Shown piece after piece: positions 20,382 through 32,505 of a stretch of DNA of 64,000 nucleotides. The notes beneath the pieces were generated by a model, which had not been told where the DNA came from, did not search any database, and saw only the letters and a program-made list of their open reading frames with translations. Every line of letters begins with the position of its first letter. Within the stretch, counting starts at the first letter, position 1. The DNA lies in contig SAXG01000010.1 of assembly GCA_012932865.1 (NCBI GenBank), positions 930,001-994,000 of the forward strand. The letters run 5' to 3'. Made by a program: the position numbers and the translations under genes. The stretch comes from Amylostereum areolatum. Taxonomy: Eukaryota > Basidiomycota > Agaricomycetes > Russulales > Stereaceae.

Positions 20382-20862
20382 GGGGAGAGGGGGGCGACGG
20401 AGGGAATTATGGGCGGCGGTTGAGAGTGGACCCCTGCATGTGGGTGGTGGAGGCGACTTGCAATATATTGAAGGGCTTTGGGAGAGCTCTGGAGGGTCCA
20501 CCCGCGTCGCGCGTTGCCCAGGTTGAGGGCGATCGAGGAAGATCGACGCCGAGGCGTTGGCGAAGGATGTTGAAATGTTGGTGGAGCAACGGACGGGTGG
20601 TGGGAGGGCGCCAGCCTGAGGGGCCATCGCGCCCGAACTATGCAATGGTATTTTCTGATGGACGAAGAGTTGGCAGGGGGGTGGGTGAGACAATTCGCCC
20701 CGTTGATACGGTTCGGCTCCGATGCTCGCCATTCCTCTCTGACATGAAATTTGTACTGTAAGACCCAGCCCCTACGCGGGCACGCTCGTAGAAACAAAGC
20801 TCCCAGTGCCTATGACCCAACCAGCTGGCGACGGAACGGCGACGGAAAACATTCACCACGCG

Positions 20863-23092
20863 CTACGCCTTCTGCGTTTTGGGGGTGGCTGCTTTCTTTT
20901 TCCTCTGAGCAGCTTTCTGGGCCTCCGCTTCCGCGACTTTGACCGGGTCCGAGAAAAAGGCGTGAAGTCTGTAGTGAGGGCGTGTGTCAATGGATGAATG
21001 GGAATGCAGCAGGGGGACTCACGGATCTTTGCCGCGCTGACGGGCGCTGCCCTTCTTCGCTCTTTGGGACACGCGCTCGGGCGCCTGGGGTGGGGCGGGG
21101 ACGGTCGGGGTAATGGCGGCAGTGGAGGTCAAGCGCGCCTGGGGCGTCTTGGCGGCGCCGCGACTCTTTGCAATCTTCGCGGCTGGGCGCACTGTCTTGG
21201 CGGCGGGAGCGTCGTGCTGCAACGGCGTTGGCGGCGCTGGAGGAGAGGTGGTTCCTCCTCCTACCTCCTCAGCAAGAAACGGAGAGGGCGGGCGGGTGGA
21301 CGGGGCTGGTGGGCTGGGTGTGCGCGAGGCCGGTAGTGGAGACGCCGTCAGGATGTCACAGCCCTTGTCTGGTAGCCCGAGAGGGGAAATAGGCGGCGAT
21401 CGGCGCGGAGGAATGGGGGACCAGGAGAACCCATATTCCTCTGGGGCGTCGAAGGGTTCTGTTGCGGCGTCGACGGACTGCATTGGGGGGTCGACGGACT
21501 CTGTCGCGGCGAGTTCCATTGTACCTGTTTGCTCTTCTGGCTCTTCCGACGCTGCTAGGGGTGTGGCAAGAGGGTCTGGCGCGAGGTCAGGCTGGCTGAG
21601 GTCTAAAGGTCGTTGTACGTCAGGCCGCGGGGATCAGACGGTGGTGGTGGAGGAGGGGCGCACCGGGAAACAATACGTTGATGAAGTCGGCCCAGCAGGT
21701 TCCAATGTAGCCGTCCTCGAGCTTGAGCCGGTGCTCCAGGAATTGAATGAAGTTGTGGCCCGAGGGCGTCTTCCCCGAGGAGACTCTGCAAAATGGTGAG
21801 CTGGCCAGTCTGAAGGCGAACCAGGGCGATGAAATACGAACATTTCCCAGTCGACGTTGCCGCGTATATCCAGCCCCCCAGCGAAGATGACGTTGGCCCA
21901 ATCGGTCTCGGCCACGTAGTGGGCAGAGCGATCTTTTAGCTCCTGCGGGAGGGCCGCCGCCTTGCTGCAAGGGCGCCGTGAGTGAAGGACGAAGTGCGAG
22001 ATAGGGAAAGGCGGCTCACAGGCCTCGAGTGAACTCCCGCAAGGATGCTTGACTTTGGCGAACAGCCGCCGCCCCTTCGTCCTGGAGTGGAGCCGGGGGC
22101 GGGGCGCCTGGGCTCGAGGCTGGTGGTTCTTCAACAGGTCCAGCGGCGTCGTTATCAGGCGCGACGACAGTGGCGGCGAGAGTAGCTTGGTGGGCGAGAG
22201 TTGCTTCCTGCTGAAGCAACTCCACGCGTTCCGGAGGAAGAGCCTGGAAGGCCAGGCCGACCCGGTGCATCCAGGGGCCAACGTCCTCACCTGGAAGGCG
22301 GGCAGGACACTGCTCGGGATCTCCGCGGAAGATGGTAAAGGGGCTGGGCTTGCGGGGACGCTTACGGCGGGAGGGTTGCGAGGCAATGGGGGCGATGGGG
22401 GCGAGGGCTTTGCCTCCCTGCCGAGCGTTGCCGGGGCTCAGTCGTTTGAACAAGGAAAGGATTCGCTGCGTAGAAATGTACGGTCAGGGAATAAGGTCGC
22501 GAGACGTGGGACCTGCGACGCACCGAGGTCACCAGCTCAAGGCGTGTGGTGCACTCTGCCGCAGTCTCTGGCGGGCGACGCGTCACCCCCGCCTTACCGA
22601 CACAGCGCGCGGCGTAAGATGCGTCAGTCTCCTCTGGGAACGGGTCGTGAAATGTTTTGAGATAGTCCGCCGCGACGGCCTGGGCGGCCCTGGACAAGTT
22701 GCCGTGAGCGACTGGACGAAGTTGTTGAGTTAGCATGGAGAGTGGTGGGGGCGCGGAGGGAGAACTGACTGCGGCCTTTGTGGTCGAAGACGAGGAACGC
22801 CGCCACGCTCTGACTCTGCCACTGCTCTGCAAGCCAGGGCCATTCCAACTCGTTCCAATGCTTTTGGCGGCACGCCTCGAGAGCGGGTGGGGACTAGAGA
22901 TGGCGTGGGGGTGGTTGATTGGAATGAGGATGGGTCGAGGAGGGAGTTGAGGCGGGAATAACTCACCATAGGACGTGGTTGGAAGCGCAGACCGACCGAC
23001 TTGGTGGGACATATGTAGGGGCCGGCGTGTGGATGGGCATCATCGGCGCCGGGATCTGCTACGTCAGGGCGCGGTGGACAGCTCAAATGCAT
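20863..23092 (-). CDS. Large unknown protein, about eight exons, lysine-rich C-terminus
   Basis: Exons 23092-22967, 22893-22770, 22711-22598, 22555-22482, 22417-22020, 21964-21664, 21602-21023, 20968-20863, ~600 aa. Splices are in phase except inside exon 6: the frame reading ETDWANVIFAGGLDIRG must change before SGHNFIQFLEHRLKLED, so a small intron or an indel is unresolved between 21860 and 21760. The N-terminus has a possible metal pair (YICP, later RCVECT); the middle is Pro/Ala-rich; the C-terminus ends in QRKKKAATPKTQKA, a likely nuclear signal. No family recognised. Lies in a same-strand run with the two preceding genes and the degraded gene upstream. Confidence 0.5.
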
Positions 23093-23109
23093 CGCATGAA
23101 TTCTTTCGC

Positions 23110-23540
23110 TCAATTTTTGTAGCTAGCATGGCGGGGCGGGTCGCGCCGTGAAGATTTTGTAAATAACATAAACGACGGTGTCGACGATTGCGAACCGGGG
23201 CCCTGGATTTTAGGGTCGAATGAATACGGTGGGTGGAGGGATTTCGTCAGGAGAGGGATGCGGAGCTGGCAGGAGACGTACGCGAGCCGCGTGGCCGAGA
23301 CGTTCTGTGCACTGTGGTCGACTCTCAGGGCTCCGCCAATTCTGGCTTGATTGATCGTCTCCTGTGTGGGGCAAAAAATTCAGGGAGGGTGAGTAAGGCG
23401 TGGGCAAAGTGGGCGCGGAAGCGGCTTACCTTGGGGAGGCGTAAAAGGACGGAGGGCAGGTATCGACTCACTTGGGCGGATGTTCGGGGGGTTATCCGGA
23501 GATCGACGCCAGGGGGAGGAGAAGGCGAGGTATATTTCAA
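23110..23540 (-). CDS. Possible small gene or exon pair of unknown function
   Basis: Two open stretches join in phase over a 67-bp GTAAGC...CACACAG intron: VDLRITPRTSAQVSRYLPS...LPK then ETINQARIGGALRVDHSAQ..., ending at TGA 23112-23110. No ATG was found in frame, so the 5' end is missing or upstream exons exist. It ends only 17 bp before the start of the next minus-strand gene and could be a set of upstream exons of that gene. Weak call. Confidence 0.25.
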
Positions 23541-23696
23541 CGGTGGAGGCGTATGTACAATGCGATCGGACTACAGAATTGCAATAATTCCAAGAAAAAA
23601 ACAGGGCGAGAGGGATTGGACGGATGTGGTCGGTTACGACAAATTACATAAGCAAGGTAATCTACGTACAGGTGCGCGTGGGGAATATGCAAAGTT

Positions 23697-26075
23697 CTAA
23701 ACTAGATTGAGCCGCGGAAGGGACGGGGGACATACAAAGGGAATGGTGGGCATGCGGTCGAGGGCAGAGTGAAAGTGGAGACAGTAGTGGCGTATGACCT
23801 CGACGTGCCAGCGAGCGTCGCTTTCCGGGGACGCGGGCGTCGGCCGAGGAGAAAGGGCGCCGCTGGACGCGGCCAGAGGCCACGCGCTCATGACGCGTGC
23901 CCACTGATCGTACCCTTGCAGGACGTATGGCGACGTCATGAGGGTGCACGCCATCGCGGAAGCTCACTAGGACGTCGCCCTCAGAGCGCCATACCTTCTG
24001 AATGGCATCCTGGCGTGCACGCCGCTGGTTTGGGGAAGCGTTCAATTTGGGCAGGAGTTGAAGGTCCAGGCGCATGAATTCCAGGCGGAACTCGTCCACC
24101 GAAAGCTCCCAAACGACCTCGGCCCAGATTGATTGGTCACGACTCAGTTCTTCGGCGGTGATGTCCCGGCCTCGCCAGTGGACCACTGCCTCGCGCGAGT
24201 ACGGTGCGAATCCGCCGGTCACGCCAAAATAGACGTGAATGTCCAACCTTTCTGCAAGGCGTCCGTCCTTCCGCTTCACCTGCTGGCGGCGTTGGCCGTT
24301 GCCCTTCCTTTTTGGGGCGGGCTGCTCTTGGTCTGGGCGGGAGGCGGGAGGGCGTTTACCAAGGGGGGAGGCAGCGGCAGCAGGGCTGGACAGATTCGAG
24401 GTGGGCAATCGGAGGATGTCTCTGAGAGAGGATTTGGGTTGCACACGGCCTTGAGGATCGAGGTCGAGCTGAGTAAAGCTGCCTTCCAGGACCCACTTCC
24501 ACTGCTGGGCAGTCCATTTATGCGCCCCTCCTTCTTGTTGTCCCGTGACCATGAAAAGAACCCACTCGCGCACGCGCAACCAGTTGTGGATCCAACTCAT
24601 GTCGTCCTGGCGTATGCGCATGAAGAGGGAGGGGGGAGGAAGGGCGTATGTGGACGCCCGCTGAAGCTTGGGGTTCTTGAGCGCCGGGATGGAAAGCCAT
24701 GCGTCCTGCCACACGCGGTCCAGCGCGGGCGCCCATTGCGGTTGGTCTGGAAGCTCGGGACGGAAGGTACGCCGTCCTGGGGTCGCAATCGGAGGTGTCG
24801 TGGGGGCAGTCTCGGCAGGACGAGGAGGCGGTGGGTGCTGGGGCCTCAGATACCTCTTCTATGGCGGGGCGAGAGGGGGCGACAGGAGGGGAGGTTGGCC
24901 AAACTGTGTCGACGAAGCTGATCGCGAAGGGACGCCATGGAGAAGTCGAGGTTGACGCTGCCCAGCCAGGTCGGCGCGTGCACGGAGATCTCACCGATGA
25001 CGGTTGTGCAGGGCGGTGCTGAATACGGTCGCCGCTTTCCAGGGTTGGGCCAAGGGCGAGGCAGGTGAACTTGGTGGCCGTGGTGAGCGTGTCTCGGGGT
25101 CTGACCCACCAAACAGGAATCCCAAGGGAGTACAGGCGCTCGACGACGGAAAGCTGCGACGTGATGGCGCCGCGGAGGGAATACGTGGGATAGCAGGGCA
25201 GGGAGGGCTCGTGCATGCTGTCGTGCTCCCACACGGGCTTCAGGTAGCGTTGGTAATCCGCCCATGCTACGATGTCGATGAGGAGGCGCTGGATCTCCCG
25301 GAACCACATGATGGCATCGACGAGTGAGAGCAAGCCGTCCAATAGCTTGTTCACCGCGCGACTCACGCGAACGATTTGTTGATAAACATAGCGGCGAGAG
25401 GGGTCGTCCGATTGTGGATAGAGGGCCTGCGCATACTGAAGTGCCCACAATGACTTGTCGGAGACCATGGAGTCGATTTGTGTTGAGAGCGCCTTGTCGA
25501 CGCGGCCGAGAGGTCCGGCGGCGGTGTCTAGGACCTTTGCCCACCATCGAGGCATGAAATCGCAGAACAAGAAGTCGACGTCTTCCTCGAGATGGATGTA
25601 GGAGGCGAAGGGCTTGCGATAAGTGGGGGTGGGGGTGGGGGTGAGGGGAAGGGGCGCGCGGGGGTGAGCCTGGTGGGGAATGCCACGGCGCACTGCAGGA
25701 TGCAAAGGTGCGACAACCAAGTGGGGCTCTTTGATATCCCATATCTGGGGCCATTTGGTGTACTCGTGAACGCCAAGCATGCCATCGCTGAAGTATGTGA
25801 AGATGTCCCCGGGGGCATGCCACGGCAGCTCGGGGAGCCAGAACGCGTTGGGCGAGGTGATGTAGAACAGACCGCGGGAGTGGGGCGCCTCGCCGATCAC
25901 GAAGCAATCGGTCGCTCGGAAGCGAAACCTTCACGGGATCGAACTTGGGGAACGACTCGGATTGCAAAACGGTGAGGTCGGCGAGGTTCAGGGGCTCGGG
26001 CGGGGGGAGGTTCAGGGACTGGGCCTCACTGAGGAGGGCTTCAGCGACGGTGACATCGAGCGAGCAAAAAGACAT
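23697..26075 (-). pseudogene. Degraded large gene of unknown function
   Basis: Starts MSFCSLDVTVAEALLSE at 26075 and ends LPRLNLV at 23697 after a clean GTGAGC...GATCAG intron (near 23960). Convincing protein appears in shifting frames: an extra G near 25928 separates FPKFDPVK from FRATDCFVIGEAPHSRGL; another shift near 25010 separates SGDRIQHRP from TTVIGEISVHAPTWLG; further shifts lie between 24910 and 24770. The best region (25900-25050) is an aromatic, folded-looking domain (NAFWLPELPWHAPGDIF ... WWAKVLDTAAG ... LYSLGIPVWWVRP). A basic linker (KRKGNGQRRQQVKRK) precedes the C-terminus. No family recognised. At least three single-base shifts argue for decay or assembly error. Confidence 0.5.
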
Positions 26076-27470
26076 ACATGGACGGGTCAGAGGTGCTGCC
26101 GAATGCTGGCTGGGGATTTGTGGTCGACGTGGCTGCAGAGTGCGAGGACATGGTATCGATGTTGAGGGCTGGGAGCGTGGTACGAGTCGGACAATGAGCG
26201 AGGTTGGCCGGAGATCATATGGGTATGGATATACGCACAGAATCCGTGAAGGTGATCTGATATTTGGTGGGAAGGACGGGAGGAGGCAGGCCGGAGAGCG
26301 GGGGAGCTGTACGGGAGGAAAGAGATCGTTTTCTGCGCGAGCAGAAGGGGGCGAGGGGTCGGGGGTCGGGGGGAGAGTGTGATATACGCACAAGAAGGGC
26401 CCGGGGGAGGCCTGGAAAAGGCGGCAGGAGTGTCCAGGTCGAGGATGTGCCACCACACGAACGCGCCACTGCTAAAAAGCAGTAGATTGCGTCTGAGTTT
26501 CTGCGCGAGCAGAAGGTGCACAAAGGTCCCGGGCAGGAGAGCGGGAGGGGTATATGGCGTAGGACCGCGTGGGGGACTGTGGACGTCTGTGGGTAAGGGC
26601 TTAATTGCCAAAGGGGACGCCCAAGGCGACGCGCGTGGGTTGGAATTATGTCAGAGCTTTTGGCGCTCAAACAGTGCACGTGGTCTGCGTTTGAATTAAT
26701 TAGGTTTTTAGATACATTTAAGTATACCCCGGATCAAGTACCTAAGACCAAATGCGGCAGTAGCACGTGGTCTGCTTGTTCGCTTTCAAACCGGAAGTCG
26801 CGACGCCACGACCAAGACCGTCCCTCATACCAGCACTACTCTGGCTGTCCTTTCCTTTCCCCGGTGCCGCCCGTCCTCCATCCTCCAAGGCCCGGCCTCG
26901 TTTGCATTGTGGACTTCTGCCTTTGTGCAGAAGCTTGTCGGGTTCGCACTCCGTCTTTGTCACGGGTGTCCTGACTCGACCGTCCGATTCCAGGGCCCAA
27001 CAATGGGCTTTCTCTCATGGACGCGCGGATGCCAAATATCGGCGGACGATCTGGTGCGTGGAGATTTACCTTAGTGCACTTGGATCTCATCGGAAAGTGC
27101 GCAAAGGCAATGACATCACGTTTTCATTGCTCACGGAGGCTAGCAAAACGTGTAGGGCGGAGGTGAGGAAGGTGGAGGGCTACGTTGGAGGATCGGGAGG
27201 TAAGTACTTAAGTATCGAGGTCTGGAATTTGGGGCGGGCTGACCGAATACCTTTTAGACGGAAAGCGGCGGGGTCAGGGGGGATCGTTTGAGGTTATGTT
27301 GGGGGTGCGTGGAGTAGTGTCAAATAGTGAGACATTAGCAACGCGAGACGCGCGTCTGGAAAGTGGACCTGGCTATGGATGTGCAATTCAAATGATGAGG
27401 TTGAGGTGATCTTGCGAAGTGCCGTCGCCGTTAAGTATCAACGCCGTGGGGCCTAGATGCGCTGACTCTC
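26076..27470. other. Intergenic region without a supported gene
   Basis: Between the divergent degraded gene and the KDZ transposase. The motif CTGCGCGAGCAGAAGG occurs twice (about 26336 and 26501). An open frame at 26767-27291 has no recognisable protein character. Likely promoter for the flanking genes; AT-richer at 26640-26760. Confidence 0.4.
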
Positions 27471-30400
27471 ATGGCGTCAAACGACAAGTCTCCCGTCAAG
27501 CCAGGAAGATCTCCCGGCGTCTTTGCGGCCGGGTCCGTGGCGGTGAACACTCAGCGACTGCCTGGGACGCCTCGACGGGCCAGGGTGGGGGGCCCGCAGA
27601 CCCCTGTGACGACTTATTCTCGGTCGGAGAGAATATGGATCACGCCGACTCAACCTCTGAAAGCTCCGTCCTTCGAGGGCTGCGTCACGCCCAAGGGACA
27701 CGCCCCTGTTCAGACCATGTCGGGGGGGCTGCGTCAGGGCCGGGGGAGCACGCCGCATAAGGTCAAGGCGGGTGGTGGATCGGTGCGCAGGAGGATGGAC
27801 CACAAACCCTTTCACGGGTCCTCATTCCGCGAAGGACGATGCGGCGGCTGCGGCGAGGGAGGCGAAGGCGGCAGCGAAAGAAGCGGCGAAGGCGGAAGCG
27901 GAAGCAGAGAAAGACGCGGCGGCGCAGGCGCGGCATAAGGTGTTGGGGAAGGATGGGCCTGCACCCAAGAGGGCAAGGGTGAACAACACAATAGTGAGTT
28001 TTGCTTGGCCATGGTGGAACTGCGCGCACATGCTTAGGTTGGTTGGCAGGCTCCGTCCAAGCGCATGAATCAATTCCTGAGCACTCAAGCGGGCCCGGCG
28101 CATGACACATTGCTGGCGCGAGAGGCGGGGCCAACGCTGAGTGTGTGCTCCATCTGCAAGAAGAGCGAGGGTACCGAGGCCATGCCCCTCTATCGATGCG
28201 TGGAGTGTTTTTTCTCCAAGCCTGCATGTGGGACGTGTACGATGAATGACCACCGTCGCATGCCATTTCATCGGATCGAGGTGTGGGACAAAGATACTGG
28301 ATTTTGGACGCGCACGGAGTTGGACAAGCTGAACATGGTGGTGTACACCGGGCACGACCAGATGCGTTGCTTGCTCAGTTTGAGACCGCCAAGGGAGACG
28401 ACGATATGCACTGACGAGGGGTTTCAGACCGCACACATAAGCTATTGCTATTGCCCGCAGGAGGGGACCGGCGTCCAGGAGCCCGAGGCGTTGCAATTGC
28501 TCAGGATCGGTCTGTTCCCCGGGTCATGGGAGAAACCTCAGACGGCGTTCTGCACGCGCCTGCTCGATAAGTTCCTCCTCCTGTCCTGCCAGTCTCAAAC
28601 CGCTTGCCAAGACTACGTCAAGTATCTGGAACGGTTGAGCGAGGGCGTCTTGTTCACCAAAGTGGTGGTGAGTTACCTATCGGCGAGGGCTCGATCTAGG
28701 TACTGACCGCGTTGGTGTTAGAATCGATATCGGGAATGGTTGACTAGCAACCGAGAACACTCTTACCTGACGATGGTCAGGTGTTCGGGAACGAGGCCGG
28801 GGACCCACCTTGGGGCTGGTAAGCTGGCAATCCTGTGCCCAGCTTGTCCTCAGCCGGGCTTAAACATGGAGCTGGATTGGATGGATCGTCCCGAGGAGGA
28901 GTGGTATTGGTCTCCTACTGTGTGGGCAAATGCCACTTGGCTGACACTTAACGCTTTCAGGTACTTGGACGCGTTGTTTTACACTGTGGATGGAAATTAC
29001 CAGCAAGATCAAAAGGTCAAGCCCTTGGACCCGAACGACGTCGCTTTAACGGAGGGCAGCGCCTACTTTGCAAACATGGAGGACTTTACGGAGTATCAGA
29101 AGACGTTGGGCCCGATGGAGCCAGAGGTGAGTTGGTCGCTGCGGATGCATTGGTCGACGCTGACGCACGCGTTCAGCCTTCAAGCTGTCAACCTTTCCGC
29201 GCCATGGGGCACGGGGTATGGTGGGGGAGCGTCGCCGGGACCCTGGGCTTGTCCTGCGCACGCCATATGTTCGTCCTACCAGCAGGAGGCGTGGATCTCC
29301 AGAAAGGAGAAAGGTAACTATCGTACTCCGATGTATGGACATTTTCGTTGATGGAATGGACTCGTGCAGGTTCGTTAACGTCGACTTCGCGCTGGCCTCA
29401 GGGCTGCAGCCGTGGATGACCTTGTCGCTGCACATATTCGCATATGACATCGGGTGCCAATACTGTATCAATTTCGAGAAGCGGATGCTCGAGTTGAAAA
29501 AGGCGGTCGCCGAGTGCAAATCCCTGGCAAATCTGGATTGGCCAAAGATTATCCGGGTTATCGGGAAGTTTCACCTCCCGGGGCACAAGCCGGGGTGCAG
29601 GTATAATTTCTCTTGCAACTTCTTACCTGGATTGGGGCGCACAGATGGGGAAGGGCAAGAGCGGATTTGGGCGACGCTGAACGCGCTCGGGGCTAGCACG
29701 CGGGAGATGACTTTGGGTCACCGCCACGACAGAATCAACGACCACCATGGCGACATGAATTGGCGTAGGACGGTGGGAGTGGGTGAGCATCGCAAGTGAT
29801 GGTCCAATATAGTTTTTACTGATGTTTCGTAGGAAAGGCGTGCGTGAGGAAGCACAAGGAGGCTGTGGAACAAATTGGCGTCGTGAACGCGGTGGTGGCG
29901 GATGTTGAGGGCGGGTTGGAGGCTGAGACGGTGGTGAAATGGAGAGATGAGGAGAAGGAGTGGCTCAGCAAGGTTACGGACTTCAAGAACCACAAAGGGC
30001 TGAACAATCCGTACGAGCCGAGCACCAGCGCGACGAAAGGTGAGCTGAGGCGCATGCTTCCGGGGCGATTGGACTGACCAATGGCCAGGGTTCACTCAAA
30101 AGGATGCCTTGGAAATGTTGAGCGAGTCGGCCAGTCGTAAGGATGTGACGGCGGGATTGGCAGGAACGATATCAGAGGGGATCGCTTTGGAGGAGGCTAG
30201 GTACGTGGCATCCTTGGCGACGCTACGACGGCTCAAAGTGTTCTGCGCAGGGCACAGCTGCTGAAGAAGCTCGAGAACGACCCTGAAGCCGACACAAAAG
30301 CGACGAAGGAGGCAAAGAAGAACTGGTGGCGACGATTCGAAGACTGGACGGAAATGCGGCGTTTATTCTTGGACGTCGTGAAGGTGGCGGCGTCTGAGTT

Positions 30401-31408
30401 GGCTGTGGAAAATGTGGCGGATGGTGGTTATGAGGAGGTGGAGGATAAGCTGGAGGAGGGATACGGGGACGGGAAGGAAGCAACGGGCCAGACGCGGAAG
30501 AGGAGGCAGGAGGACGACGGTACGAATCGGGATGACGGGGTACGCGGCGCTCTGTGGAAGGATGTGGCGGAAGCGACGGTGGAGCTTCCTTGCCATTGGG
30601 GGGAGGAACTCAAAGCAGCAGCGGCGGCGAAGGGCGCGGTGGACGCAGAACGGATGCTGCGGGAGGGTGAAGCCAACGAGGCTCTGGATGACGTTCGGGT
30701 CCAACTGATCACATCTTACGCCTTGCTCAGGGGAGCGCGCAACGTCTCCGGTGTCAAGAAGAACTTGCGCGAGTTTGCGAAGCAGGAACGCAAGAGAGCG
30801 GCAGTCGCCTTAGCTGCAGACCGATATCGTCGCGCAAGGCTGGCTCTTCTGCGCCTCGGCATGAAGCCAGAAGACCAGAAGTATCGGCCCTTGGCGCGAG
30901 AGGACGTTGTGGCATTCGCGGTGGCATCAGACAAGGACACGCTCGGGGAGGGGAAGACCAGCCCTTCCTGGGTCTGGAGCGACTTCACCTTTGTTCATAA
31001 CCAAGACGATGGCAAAGTGAAGAAGTACTGCGGGGAAAGTACGTGCTGTGTGGACCAAACTCAGTCCTACATGCTCATGCCGGCTTCTTTATTAGTGCTG
31101 AAGGTACACTGGTTTCGGACGCGGGCACTGCAGGCCCGGTGGACCGAGGAAAAGGCCTTGCTAGAGTGGGAGATGCGCCGTATCGTGCGCTTCTTTCGCG
31201 CAAAGGTAGAACAATGGTATGGCCTGGCGAAAGAATCTGTAGTGGCCAACAGGGCCGGCGAGGCGGCGTATCGTCGAAAGTAAGCTCTGAGTACCACACT
31301 GGTTGTGCCCCGGCTGACGCCCGCGCTAGACAAAGTCATAACTATCGGAGTCTTCTGGAAGAGTGTTTAAAGGATTTCGCGGGCGTGGTTGATGTGTCGG
31401 ACTGGTAA
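27471..31408 (+). CDS. KDZ (Kyakuja-Dileera-Zisupton) family transposase
   Basis: Eleven exons: 27471-27993, 28038-28667, 28722-28903, 28961-29126, 29177-29313, 29370-29782, 29833-30039, 30089-30200, 30251-31038, 31096-31279, 31330-31408; about 1,139 aa. All introns are in phase; exon 1 needs one extra base (near 27800-27830) removed. Exon 2 encodes a Cys/His cluster (CSICKKSEG ... CVECFFSKPACGTC) matching the CxC2 domain of KDZ proteins. The RNase-H-like core follows: YTVDGNY (first Asp), SCARHMFVLP and DLQKGER, YDIGCQY (second Asp), and GEGQERIWA (Glu) with HRHDRINDHHGDMN. Residues after ~620 are an acidic, helical tail. KDZ transposases move DNA by cut-and-paste. All three catalytic acids are present, so the enzyme could be active if exon 1 is intact. 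Confidence 0.9.
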
Positions 31409-31770
31409 GGGTGGTCAGGGAGTGGGTGCTGGGTGTATGACATTAGAAATATTATTATTCATATGGATGCGTGTGGCTTTCGCGCGGTTTGGATTGGACT
31501 CCGGACCATGGCCCCTGCTCCATGGCGGCGAGCACGGCACACTCAACCACGCAAAGGTATGCCATGGGCTCTGTATACAGGGGGGTTTGGCGTAGCACGC
31601 TCAACGGATTGCCTTCACAGAATGGATGTATTATTATGGGGAACAAAAAGTACACAGTGGGAGGGTGGGGTGACAATGAGGGACGACTCTTTTCGAAGAC
31701 ACCGGATTCACGTGAGTGTCAACTCGCGGCGGTCTGGCCTATGGATATTGGATGATTGTTGTCTTATCCG

Positions 31771-32253
31771 CTTGAACAGACTTCTCGCGCAAATGCGTTA
31801 ACGGGTTTCTTGGGGGAACGCGTTAACGGATTTCTTGCGCGGCGTGAACAGACTTCTCGCGCAGAGGCGTTAACGGGCTTCTTGCGGACGCGTTAACGGG
31901 TTTCTTGGGCGGACACGTTAACGGATTCCTCGCGCAGAGGCGTTAACGGGTTTCTTGGGCGGACGCGTTAACGGATTTCTTGCGCGGCGTGAACAGACTT
32001 CTCGCACAGAGGCATTAACGGGCTTCTTGCGGGCGCGTTAACGGGTTTCTTGGGCGGACGCGTTAACGGATTCCTCGCGCAGAGGCGTTAACGGGTTTCT
32101 TGGGCGGACGCGTTAACGGATTCCTCGCGCAGAGGCGTTAACGGGTTTCTTGGGCGGACGCGTTAACGGATTCCTCGCGCAGAGGCGTTAACGGGTTTCT
32201 TGGGCGGACGCGTTAACGGATTCCTCGCGTGGACGTGTTAACGGTGTCCGACC
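31771..32253. repeat. Right GTTAAC minisatellite array
   Basis: About 18 GTTAAC cores at ~25-bp spacing, with two alternating spacer types (GGGTTTCTTGGGCGGAC and GGATTCCTCGCGCAGAG), i.e. a 50-bp higher-order unit repeated almost perfectly at 32030-32230. Read on the minus strand it contains AATCCGTTAACGCGTC, the left-array consensus. A subset of units has GTGAACAG in place of the core. Confidence 0.9.
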
Positions 32254-32505
32254 GATCTAGGGCTCCGGGGGACTTGGTCTCATTAGATCGCTCAGCGCGC
32301 AATCGGTTCCTCGTCCGGGCCCGGCTTCTGGTGTCAACCATGGAGGCCGGTCCAATCGCCGTCCCTCAACATTTTCTGCCCTTCGTCCACCAAGCGCAAC
32401 GACGATAATCGCTGTAACCTACCCCCTCCCGGCATATTCGTCGATTGCCCGGGTATGTTGATCACCATTCGCTTGCATTTCTTGCTAACAGATCTCCAGC
32501 TCAAC

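Larger units (their letters stand above)
12052..32253. mobile_element. Proposed ~20 kb KDZ transposon with array termini
   Basis: The left array (12052-12540) and right array (31771-32253) share ATCCGTTAACGCGTC only when one is reverse-complemented, so they are inverted relative to each other, like subterminal inverted repeats. Between them lie a KDZ transposase, a PIF1-like helicase and six or seven unknown genes with no housekeeping gene. That these form one mobile unit is inference; exact ends and a target duplication could not be identified. Confidence 0.5.

Noticed and set aside
26767..27291. 175-codon plus-strand frame
   Set aside because: No family resemblance, no convincing start or splice, and it lies in a likely promoter region of the KDZ gene.
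29127..29313. Apparent frameshift in the KDZ catalytic core
   Set aside because: A GTGAGT...TTCAG intron (29127-29176) joins GAG to CCT in phase and restores SCARHMFVLP and DLQKGER.
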